64,000 nucleotides of DNA. Source: Clavaria fumosa. Taxonomy: Eukaryota; Basidiomycota; Agaricomycetes; Agaricales; Clavariaceae. Below the pieces are notes generated by a model that ran no database searches, had not been told where the DNA came from, and worked only from the letters and a program-made list of their open reading frames with translations. The stretch is taken from positions 1,984,001 to 2,048,000 of the forward strand of contig OX637805.1 of assembly GCA_951802425.1 (NCBI GenBank), written 5' to 3'. Both the position numbers and the translations under genes were made by a program. The first letter of the stretch is position 1; each line of letters opens with the position of its first letter. This document shows, in pieces, positions 33,870-43,801 of this stretch.

Positions 33870-34142
33870 TTGTTGGATAAAAGGAGGGCCCTCCTCCTCT
33901 TGCCATCTCTTCAGAGTCTGCCTGCTATGTGTTTCCAAGGCCACCACCTTGTCAAGTTCTTCCACAGCTCTTCCCTCTTCACCCCTTGTACTGGGGTTAA
34001 ACTCTCCTGCGATACCTTCCATTGGTGGGTTCAACTCATCCCTGCTGATGCGGACCTTTACTGGGTCCTTGACCACTGCTTCACCTGTGGGGATCCTTCC
34101 CACCTCATCAAGGATTGCTCTTTGACCCAAGGTCCTTACTGA
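33870..34142 (+). pseudogene. Gag zinc-knuckle fragment
   Basis: The plus-strand frame contains DLYWVLDHCFTCGDPSHLIKDC (final knuckle C-x2-C-x4-H-x4-C intact), preceded by low-complexity sequence. It is the nucleocapsid part of a retroelement Gag. The opposite strand is also open over 122 codons with a charged composition, so the coding strand is not certain. Confidence 0.45.
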
Positions 34143-34172
34143 TGTATCTGTGACCTTCTCAAGGACCCTCAT

Positions 34173-35906
34173 GGTGAGTTAGCTGAGTTGCTTCTCTCTG
34201 TCTCTGGTAAGTCTGATTCTTTGTAGGTTTGGATTGGGCTCCTTCCCTGTCCTCCCTTGCCAACTGCCTGGGCCACCACCCCTTGGGGTGATCAGGGTAC
34301 TTGGTACCAAGGTGGGCAGGATTGGGCTGGGATTGGTTCTGGTCCTGTACATCCCGCTTACTGTCCTCAGGCCCAGATCTTCAACCTCTGGGTGCCCCAT
34401 TGGTGGCACCTCCTCCATCACCCTCCCTTCCTACTGTTGAACTCCCCCCTGCCTATTCCTCCCTCCTGTCTCCTGCTCTGGATGATGAGGGCCCTCTCGG
34501 TGCTGTGCAGGATCTGCAAGAGGCAGCCTTAGAGGCTGGGATCTGGGATGGCCAGTTCACCTCTCATCCTTTGAGGGTCACCCTTGGGTTTGTGGTGAGT
34601 CGGATTTCTCTGACTCTTCAGATGAGTCATGGGGCAAGGAGTCTTGGGGTTCGGAATATAGTACCTCAGGCTCTTCCTTTGATGAAGAGGGGTCCTGGCT
34701 CTCTTTCGTGTAGATAAGTATAGTACTTATCTTTGTGATAAAATATATGTCTGGGGTTTGGCCCCTTGCTCTCAGATTGCATGGTATTCCTTAAGTTAAA
34801 GATTGAAATTTGCTGGCTGGGTAGTATGGATGATGCTTTCATGACAGTCATGGTGTGACAGGTTGTCACACAAAGTGACTGGACAGGTAACTCATCAGGT
34901 AACTTGTCAGGTAACTGGACATGACATGTGGCACTGTGACTGGACAGCTATTTGTCCATCATGAGTGTTGCTAGTGTTAACTACATTAATGGTCAGGTGA
35001 CCCTCCCCACTATCTGATGCCATTCCCATGCTTTTGAATTTGTGATGGAGGCAGATCCAGGAAAGTGTCACTGACAACTTTCATCAAGCAATGTAGCCTA
35101 AATGGGACTAATTGAGCTCTCCCCTTGGGCTGCCAAGACTGCACCAAGCATTCTCTCTGTCATTATCCCCTCACTGCTCCCTTGTTTCCCTTTCCCTAAT
35201 CCCACTTCTATGACTCCTTGCAACTCAGTGCACATAGTCTTGTTTTTATTCATATGACTCATACCTTGCACTGCCTCATCTCTTAGTATATATACAGCCC
35301 ATGTACTAGTCTTAGTTCCCTACATTGAAATTGAGTTCTCTCCCCTTAGTGCCCTCTGCTGAGGACCTAGACTGAAACAGACTTTGAAAACCTGTGCTCT
35401 TCCCTATATAGAGATGCCACCTCCCTGCTGGCCACAACAGCTTGGCCATTAACAATGGAAATTGACAGTTCCATCACAAGCTGTTTCACCCTCTCAAAAT
35501 GATTGGTGAACTATTCTAACACAGCAGAGATCACTTCTCTGGGGGGGAGGAAGTTGGCCCACCATCCCACCTACCTTCCTGCTGTTCATCTGAATTGTGC
35601 AATCCAATGCAGTAGTGCAAACTGTGTGGGCAGATGAGAGCAGCTCATGCACAAGTGCCCAGGTTGGCCGCAGCAAATTCCAAGTTTGAACTTTGGGAGC
35701 CCCCAGCAGCTAGGATTCTCTGACCCTTGTGTTATTGCTAACATTATATAGCAGGCTAACAGCAAGAGGAAATGAGCCTGAATTGAACAGCACAAACCCA
35801 AAATTCAGGATAATGCAAGTGTGATTTCCAAACATGTCCATTGAGGGGTAACAAATGCTTCTCCAACAGGAGGTAAATACAATGCATGAAAATTAATGAT
35901 TATACA
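34173..35906. other. Repeat-rich DNA without supported genes
   Basis: 34173-34720 continues Pro/Ser-rich open frames downstream of the knuckle. 34850-34990 contains reiterated words (AGGTAACT, GACTGGACA). 35094-35330 is the inverted counterpart of 13950-14175. 35586-35801 (-) encodes a short Cys-rich stretch (LGICCGQPGHLCMSC) that may be a mutated Gag knuckle. Confidence 0.4.
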
Positions 35907-37529
35907 TCACATTTCTCGTTCCTTGCCCTTTCGAGGTGGTACGGGTAATGTCAAGTTGGGTGAACTCGCAATAATAGTGGGCGATACTGAGGATAACCGT
36001 CTCGGCGGACCGGCAAAGTTGGTATGAGTAGGAGAGGGAGATAGGCGAGCGGCAGAAGCAGGTAGGAAAATATCGTTTGCCACCAATGAGGTGGGTGTGG
36101 CCGGCTCGCCAGAAGCGGCTTCTGTGAGGAGATATTCAACCCACAGACGCGAGAACGACTAAGAATCGGACGTTCAGCGACACCACATGAACGACAAGGA
36201 CGGCGAGTCCTCACCTCTTTTACATCTGTCTTTTCCAAGTCTGGGGCTTTGTTGGATGCGGCGTTTGAAGAACGAGACCAGAAAGAGGGCGTTGGCGCTT
36301 GCGTCGGCACGCTGGTGCGTTGCAAGCCGGCCTTTTCTCGCTCTTGCTCCGTCCAGGATAGTACGTTGGCAAGGAATCCGAGCATCTCAAACCTCTTCGG
36401 GTCTCCCCTCGGTTGAGTAAGGAAGTTCAGCAAACAATTGGTAACCAATGCTCGATCGACGGTGCTTTCGGATGAGTTACGGCGGAGTCGGCGGAGGGCT
36501 TCCATGAGATGCTCATTGATGATCACAGCTACCCATGGAATTGAGGTGCTGAATGTGCGAAGAGTACAGAAAATGACATACTCTCGTGTCGCAATTTTTC
36601 AATCAGAAGATTTTTCTCTTTCAGCTTCAGCTCCAATTCGTGAACCTTAGAACTGGTGGCATGGGCGTCATGTAGTTTTGCCTGGGGACTCGAGGTTTAG
36701 CGTATAGTTGCCTCGGAGGGAAAGTCCGAACCTCCGCTGTCAGAGCCCGGGACTTGAAACTAGAAAGCGATCGCTCCGCCTCGTTGAGTTGGGTTTCAAA
36801 TTCTTTCAATTCGTGATCCTTCGCTATACAAAGTCAGGACTTCGCACCCGTACAGATAAGAGGACAAACAGGTCTGGAAATCTGCCAAGACGGATTGCAG
36901 GTTTTGGGATTTTTCCCGCTCCAATTGAAGATCCACAGCTTCCCGCTCTCGCGCTTCCCGTTCGACCTCCAAATCATTTTTCAGCGCCTCGACTAGGGAT
37001 CTTACATCATCGCTTTCAACTTTTTCTCGCATAGCAACTTGTTGCCAATCGTCACGCTCCAGCCGCAACCGCTCAATCTCGCTTTGCGCCAACGTGTTCA
37101 CCGAGGCCGTCAAGTCTTCGTTCTGTGCTGTGAGTTGGAGAATGAGCTGTTCTCGTCGGTCGAGTTCCTCCTACGCCATGGAATTTCAGCATTTGATATC
37201 GGTATTTATGTGTGACGTACAGCATCTTGCTTGAGCTTGTTCCCTAGGGTATCACGCATCGTGGTCAAACGCCCGAGCAGATTCGAGTACTTAGCAGCCA
37301 GCTCTTCCTTCTGCTGCATTGTCTGCTCCAACAGCAGTTGCAACTTCTGCACTGTAGTCTGTCCATCTTCTGAGTCTCGTTTTCGACCATTCAATATATT
37401 TGCGTTGCCGTTTGGCACACTGCCGGCTTGTGAAGTGCCCTCGTCCGAAGAGGCGCGTGAGTGATGGGGAAAGCCATGGTGAGAGTCGCCATGCGGCGAA
37501 GGCGGTTCGTCTGAGCCATTGAGAGACAT
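35907..37529 (-). CDS. RUD3: GRAB-domain golgin, Rud3/GMAP-210-like
   Basis: Golgi tethering protein recruited by Arf1-family GTPases. Six exons (37529-37221, 37170-36870, 36823-36732, 36645-36582, 36528-36215, 36158-35907) join in phase to 443 aa. The N-terminus is disordered (MSLNGSDEPPSPHGD). Long coiled coils follow (QLLLEQTMQQKEELAAKYS; ERLRLERDDWQQVAMREKVE; LELKLKEKNLLIEKLRHET). The GRAB region is IINEHLMEALRRLRRNSSE, then VDRALVTNCLLNFLTQPRGD, then KRFEMLGFLANVLSWTEQER. This matches Rud3 in order and wording. A Ser/Pro-rich tail ends at a TGA (35907-35909). Conserved housekeeping gene between transposon islands. Confidence 0.88.
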
Positions 37530-38341
37530 GTTGAGCACGTCGTGGAGCGGAAAGGGGTGAATTTTTGGTGAAACCTGTGGTTTGCGGGACAAGTCAAAGC
37601 ATCACGACACGCGCCACCCTTTCGCCACTACATGTTCTGGTCGCTCTTAGGCTTGTCGCTCTTAGGCGTATCTGAAATGCCAGTGTATTCTGCTCGCTCA
37701 TTTGGTCTCGCTAGTATGTCTCAGGCCAGTCTGCCTCCCGTCCAATATGCGAAAGCGAGTGGGCAGTCTCGTCTTGCGACCAGCACATATTCGGAATCCT
37801 CAGATATATATACACCAGCGACTCTGGCGCTTTGTTTCTTTGGCTTACCAGACTGTCTCATTCGGATTCGTTGGACTCGTGTTGGACTCATCTGTTTGTT
37901 AATTGTACTGGTGACAGTGTATTGTCTTCAGTTGGAGATGTCAGTACATCCACAAAAGCTTGCATTTTCATTTATGGATATATCTGGTCTCAGTCGTCAG
38001 CGCCTCTTTCCGTATCCAAAAGAACGATGCGCAAACGTAGCAGTTCGATATATGCTTTTATCCCGCGTACGATAAAACTCGGAAGGAACAGAGAAGCAAA
38101 GAGGAATATTAGTGAAATACCCGAACAAGCTTATGAAGAGGGGATTCTCTTTGGGAGTATCATGTAACATGGTTAGACAAGTGCGGAAGGAAAACAGTAG
38201 ATATATATGCGTACCAAAAATTCATCGTACCCACTAATTCAGCCTGAGGAAAGGGAGAGGGAATATGCGGAACCCGTAATACAATGAGCATCAAAATAAC
38301 CAGAGGTGACTTATCATGTCCATGTCCTTACTCTCCAAATA
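37530..38341. other. Spacer upstream of the golgin gene
   Basis: About 800 bp with a weak plus-strand open frame (37632-38075) of no recognisable family. It probably carries the golgin promoter and the 3' UTR of the RNA-binding protein gene. Confidence 0.35.
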
Positions 38342-40802
38342 CTACATCTCTATACGACGAGGGTCGTCACCACGGCCACTGCCATGATTTTCGCTCTCGT
38401 GCGTCGGATCAGATGTGGCACGCGCGATATGGCCGCCAGGAAAATCGAATGGCTTCACATAGGGCGCCGTCGACTGAGTTCGGTGTATGGCCCCACTGCT
38501 GTCCAGCCAATGGTCCTGAGGGCCCTTCGAGCCGTGGGCAGGGTCAGGACGTCGCGCTCCCTGGCTCGACTGCGCCCTGCGCTTGCCGTCGCCATCGCCA
38601 GCGCGCCGGGATGACTCGCGAAAATCCGACTCCTGGTGCCGCTCCTGCGGCGCGTCCGACGTCGACTCAGTCGGCGAAGGATCCGACGACCCATTCTGGT
38701 CGTGCCTGCTATCTGGCGCTGCAGCCGTCGCCGTGGACGTCCTATGTACCACAGCAAAGTCGTTCTCAACAGGCGGGAAGTAGCCCTCGGGCTCCATTGG
38801 CGGGAAATACCCGTCCATCCGCGGTCCCAAGGCTCCCGCCATCGGAGACGGTATCGCCACAGAGGACCCACCGTTGGGGCTCCCCGCGTGCACTGGTGAG
38901 CCCACTGCCGGATTAATAAACGGGTTCACACTCCCCGCGCGCGGGCGTCCCCAAAACGCGCCGGGCGAGAACGTGGTCGTGGCGCTGCCGCCGCCAACGC
39001 CGGCGCCTCCCGCAGCGGCGAGCGGCGTCGGCGCGTGCTGCAGGAACGTGAACGGGGGCATCGAGGGCGTGATAGGCGGCAGACCGTGAGGCGTCATCGG
39101 CATCACGTGTGCGTAGGGCGGCTGCTGGTGGTGCGGCGTCTGCGCCGGCGAGTGCGGGTGTGAGTGCGGGTAATGCAGAGGCGACAATGGGTGTGCATGT
39201 GGCATTCCGTGTGGGTGCGCGTGTGGTGCTGGGAGAGGGAATACCGGCATCGGCGGTGGCAACACGATCGGCCCCGGATGGGCTGTAGGGCGAGTCGAAG
39301 ATGAGGTGCTCTTCGACGTAGAAGGGCGTGGTGACGTTGGCCCTCGCGAGGAAAGAGCAGAGCTGCTGATATTCGGGAGAAGGGAGTCAGTTGATGGCAT
39401 GCTCATGGAAGATTGTGAGGAAGAGGACGAGGGAGCAGAAGAGTGCGGTTGAGTGCCATTCATAGATAGAGTAGGCTGGGAAAGTGGTGGTGGTGGAGGG
39501 AACGATTGAGACTGGATGTGCGACGGGTGATGTAAGGAAGCAGGTGACATCGATGGTGTATGGGGGTACAGATCAAACGGTGGATCCGGGACGAGGACAG
39601 GGCCTGGAACACGATCAAGGGGATATCCAGTTGGCATCGGGATATACGTGGGCGCAGAGTTCGGCTGATGGAAGGCATGCTGATGCGAGGGGTCAGGAGA
39701 ACTTGGTACTGACGCGGACGACGATGTCGCATTGGAGAACCTCTCGCGGTGTACTTTTAACATTCGTCCGTGATACTCGTAGCTATGATGAACCACGGGA
39801 ACGGGGTTAGGTGTGCATGAAACAGAAAAAAGGAACCATACCCGTTGAACATTCTTATGGCGCTTTCCATATCAAATTCTGTGGCAAAAACCACGGTGCC
39901 AAACCCCTTGGAGCGCCCATCCGGTCCGACCGCTACATCTGCACGGAGAACAGTGCCTGCTTGACGGAAGAGGTCCTTGAGATCCTGCCATTGACAATGA
40001 AAAGGGAGCTGCTAGTGGTCGGCTAAAGGGTGGCTATAGTAGGGGAACAGACACATACATTGCCAACGAAAAGGTTACGCCCGATAATTGCGTTAGGATC
40101 GAGTCCGATAAGCGAGTTATAGTCAAGAACGTCGAGGCTAGACGAGATTGATGTAGCAGAGGTTTGATATATTGGAGGACCCATAGACGACGGCATTGCG
40201 TAGTAGTGCGGTCCCATATTGGCTGGCAAAGAGCTAACAGCAGGGCCAGAGGGGGCTGAAGGACCAGGGAAACCGGCGGTCGGGTTCGAAATGTCGAAGT
40301 CTGGTGGGAGTCGATCCGGACGCACTTCGAGTACCCTGGTCTGCCAAGTGTATCCATTGAACATGTCTATAGCGCGTCCCGCGTCCTCAGCAGTGGCAAG
40401 CAGGACGGTGCCATAGCCGCGCGATCTGTTGTCTGGACCTAGGGAGACATCAGTGCGCAGTACGGTACCAGCCTTGCGAAAGAGATCCTTGAGGTCTTGC
40501 CATCGGATTCGGTACGGTAGCTGAAAAGAAGTGAGGAGGTCGTCGGCGTCGATAGAAAGGCAGATAAAGACACACGTTGCCCACGAACAATTGTGTCCTA
40601 GTGTCTCTCAAAGGACGACCACCATCGTTGACAGAACTGGAGGTCGCTGACTGTATGACGGCTTCTATGTCATCGTCGGTGAGGTTTGGTCGCGTACTTG
40701 GGCTTGTGGAGGCGAGTATTGTGGAGGTGAGAGGATGAGGCAGGTCCTTGTCGAGTCACAGGTGAGAAGACGGTGCATGCGATGGTCGCAGAGAGTCACC
40801 AT
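38342..40802 (-). CDS. RNA-binding protein with two RRMs (Gbp2/Hrb1-like)
   Basis: Exons 40802-40800 (only the ATG), 40746-40576, 40520-40059, 40008-39842 and 39782-38342 join in phase to 747 aa. RRM1: QLFVGN-LPYRIRWQDLKDL, RSRGYGTVLLATAEDAGRAI. RRM2: NLFVGN-LPFHCQWQDLKDL, RSKGFGTVVFATEFDMESAI. In both RRMs an intron falls at the same place, just after the RNP2 motif, which suggests an ancient internal duplication. The rest is Pro/His/Ser-rich and probably disordered. The LP[FY]..QWQDLKDLFR wording is that of Gbp2/Hrb1-type SR-like mRNA export factors; orthology not tested. Confidence 0.85.
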
Positions 40803-41528
40803 GCGCATACTAAATCAGGCAACCTTGGCCAAATTGGCCGACCAGTGGTGACGACGGTTCCCAATGCCGCTAAGACGAGATAAACGGCGATGGCGGATCT
40901 GCAGGCCGAGAGGTAGGGGACGAAGAGAGGGTGTATAGACGGGGAGGAGATAGAAGGCGACCTTAGCGACGTGCTCCACAAAACCCAGCCCCATTTCTTG
41001 TTTTGGCGTAAATAACGCCTTCTGATTGGTGTGAACAGCGTCACCGTCGGCTCCACACTTTGAAACTTGTCGCTGATAAGTCATTGTTGTCGTCGTCGCC
41101 GACGCCGACGCTGACCCTGCATGCTCTTGGGCTCGTCTTGTTTCCTATTTCTGAAATGCATCGGATAAGCAAAGTGTAAGTATTATGTACAAGGGCATCC
41201 TAATCACCCCCAGCAATGTCAATCTCAACCAAGGGGATCACTCTGAACGACGACGTTCAGAATCAGCATTCTAACCTCCCAAATACGAGGAGAGCGTCGC
41301 TCTGCCCGTCGCTTGAAAAAATTGGCGACAAAATTGGTTATTTTTTTGTGGATCAACAAGATCACGTGATCGAATTTAACGCGTTCGACTTGAACAAATA
41401 GACGCAAATAGTTCGTCAATTGGCTTATAAGGCCGCCCGTTCCTGCGCTCGACGGCATCGGTCTGTCTTGCTTCGAACCACCACCCCTACGAACCTACGT
41501 CCTCCTACCCTCTCATTTCTAAACCAAG
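40803..41528. promoter_or_regulatory. Divergent upstream region of RRM gene and histone H2B
   Basis: No supported gene. Near H2B lie an inverted CCAAT (ATTGG, 41419-41423) and a palindromic TATA-like CTTATAAG (41424-41431), about 100 bp before the H2B ATG. Pyrimidine-rich DNA follows to the start codon. The long minus-strand frame at 40815-41084 lies in the RRM gene's leader and is not supported as coding. Confidence 0.4.
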
Positions 41529-42184
41529 ATGCCTCCCAAAGTATGGCATCTTATGTCTCGCATTGTGTGTTGTGCGCAATTCTGACTCGTCTCTCTTAGC
41601 CCGCATCCACCGCTAGCAAAGCCCCTGCTGCTTCTGCTGGTCCTGGTCCCACCAAGGGCGCTAAGAAGCTGTCCAAGGCTAAGGCAGCACCTCCTGAGGG
41701 TGAACAGAAGAAGAAGCGGAGGAGAACGCGCAAGGAGACTTACTCTTCCTACATCTACAAAGGTTCGTCAATTACCTCCATCCTGCCTTCTGAACTCATG
41801 CCAATCCCATCCTCTCGCTAGTCCTCAAACAGGTCCACCCAGACACCGGTATCAGCAATAAAGCTAGTGTGTTCAACGTTCTTATATTTCATACCTCGTC
41901 CCGACCTGACACGATCGCCCAGTGGCCATCCTCAACTCTTTCGTTAATGACATCTTCGAGCGTATCGCATCAGAGGCTTCTAGTACGTTTGATTTACTGA
42001 TATGGCTCGAACTTGGCTCATCTCCTAAATTCGTACAGAACTGGCTGCCTATTCGAAGAAGTCGACCATCTCCTCTCGCGAGATTCAAACTTCTGTCCGC
42101 CTTATTCTCCCTGGAGAACTGGCCAAGCACGCCATTTCGGAAGGCACGAAGTCTGTTACCAAGTTCAGCAGCGTCGGGAAGTAA
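41529..42184 (+). CDS. HTB1: Histone H2B
   Basis: Core nucleosome histone. Five exons (41529-41540, 41600-41762, 41822-41866, 41923-41982, 42039-42184) join in phase to 141 aa. A Lys/Ala-rich tail ([20 protein letters not shown]) is followed by the histone fold: [77 protein letters not shown], then [19 protein letters not shown]. All conserved positions are present, including the C-terminal Lys region ubiquitinated by Bre1 in other fungi. The usual divergent H2A partner is not next to it in this window. Confidence 0.96.
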
Positions 42185-42450
42185 GCGGCCTTGGATGTAT
42201 CCCTTCTTCGTTACCGTCGTTCTGACGGACGGAGGCTTATACGTTATAATCGTCTGTTGTACTTGTCCTGACCTCGTTTCTTTATATATACTGCTTGCAT
42301 CACTCTGGAAGAGTGCGCGATAGTGTTATAGTGTGCATCAACCAAGTAGCGCGACGATATTCGTTTCAACTGGTCACGTTAACTCCGACGCTGTCGGCCC
42401 GTGCACTGTGGCTGTGTAACACCTGACTGTCTCCGAGACGAGAAAGAAAA

Positions 42451-43058
42451 ATGGGGAAAAAACGTAAGGCCGACACTATCTCGAGCAACCCGGCAAAACG
42501 TGTCAAGGTCACGGTACATGGAGATCAGCCAGGCGTACCCGAGCCCAGCGCAGCGACGATAACTACGTGCCCTCCACCAGAGAAACCCAGGATCAAGAAA
42601 TTAGCGCCACCAAGGCCATGGCCGACAGTACCCACCTCAGTCTCAGCGACAGGGCCACGCTCCGCGCACAAAGAAGGCAAAAACTACATCTGCATTACGC
42701 GAAAAACGTCTTTGGGCGCCTACCTGCGACGGTGTAAGGACGTGGTCATGAAAGACGGGCAAGGCTTCGCATTATTTCTCACCCAATGACGTGCTGAATC
42801 GTTGGGACACCACTTCTCAACAGTGCCAAATCATTACATCTCAGCGCTATGGGAGCCGCAATTCCCCACCTCGCACGACTAGCCATAACTCTACCGCCTA
42901 TCCTTCCGTTCCCAGCGGAAGAGATACACCTCGAGGTGACAACTGGCACGGTCGAGGTTACAGATGAGGTACTCCCCACCGACGAAGATGAAGATGTCAG
43001 TTACCGTGCACGTGGCAAATCAACCCTGATGGTTGCCATCAGAATAGGGCCTCAGTAG
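42451..43058 (+). CDS. POP7: RNase P/MRP subunit Pop7/Rpp20 (Alba-type)
   Basis: Protein subunit of RNase P and RNase MRP, which mature tRNA and rRNA. Exon 1 (42451-42758) has a basic N-terminus (MGKKRKADTISSNPAKRVKV), a Pro-rich linker and the Alba start NYICITRKTSLGAYLRRCKD. Exon 2 (42824-43058) gives AKSLHLSAMGAAIPHLARLA, EEIHLEVTTGTVEV, an acidic loop and the last strand GKSTLMVAIRIG. Total 180 aa. The intron 42759-42823 starts with GC rather than GT (GG|GCAAGG...CAACAG|T); this is the only join I see that keeps the Alba fold. Retroelement DNA begins immediately after the stop. Confidence 0.82.
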
Positions 43059-43652
43059 GGCTTGCTTGGGCTTGTGGGACCAGCATAGTCTGCTGCCTTG
43101 GTGTCCTCTGTGAATATGACAGTGACACTCTGTGGAATAGTTAAGTTTCAGATTAGTGGATTCAGATTCTTGGTTGCAAGATACAGTAGTGTCAAGTCTG
43201 CCAGCTAATAATGTATACAATGGTGAGGAGGGGGCATAGTGGTAATTCCAACAGTGAGTGGGAATTCCACATGTCAGTTGGGTCAATGATGAGTAATGGA
43301 TATGATTGATCAGAGTGGAAAATGATAGGTGTAGCATGATGAGAGGATTGACCCAGAGCATGCATGAGAGGATGGCTGCTATGTGACATGTGACACCCAG
43401 CCAAGCACTTAGGTGGCTCTCAACAGCAATCCTTGGGTAATCAAATTTATGTCATATGCTGCAGTATCTACTACAGCTCTGTGGTTTATACCCTAAGGGT
43501 GTACCAGAAGTCTAAGGTCTACAAAAATAAATGCAAAACTGTCAGGGTCTGGTCAGAAACAAAGTCAAAGCCATGTGGAATAGAGATAGGATTGAAGTCT
43601 GGTTGGAGTCTGGTCTCAGATAAATGATATAAGTAGGCTACTGAATAGGAAC
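43059..43652. other. Repeat-like DNA upstream of the LINE
   Basis: The minus strand is open at 43020-43361 with low-complexity sequence; no domain is recognised. Probably an older mobile element fragment into which the LINE was inserted. Confidence 0.35.
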
Positions 43653-43801
43653 AGAAAAGAATGGGACTTCCTTTCTAGGCAACCACACCAACACCTGTGA
43701 AAAAGCAAGTGAAGAAAACGAGCAAAGATGCTCACTCGCTCAGCTGCCTAGTATTCTAGTCTATACAACTCTCTTAGTGTACTTATACTCTTGCCCTCTG
43801 A

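Noticed and set aside
40815..41084. 89-codon minus-strand frame upstream of the RRM gene
   Set aside because: No domain; better explained as the leader of the RRM gene, whose ATG exon at 40802 joins in phase to the RRM exons.
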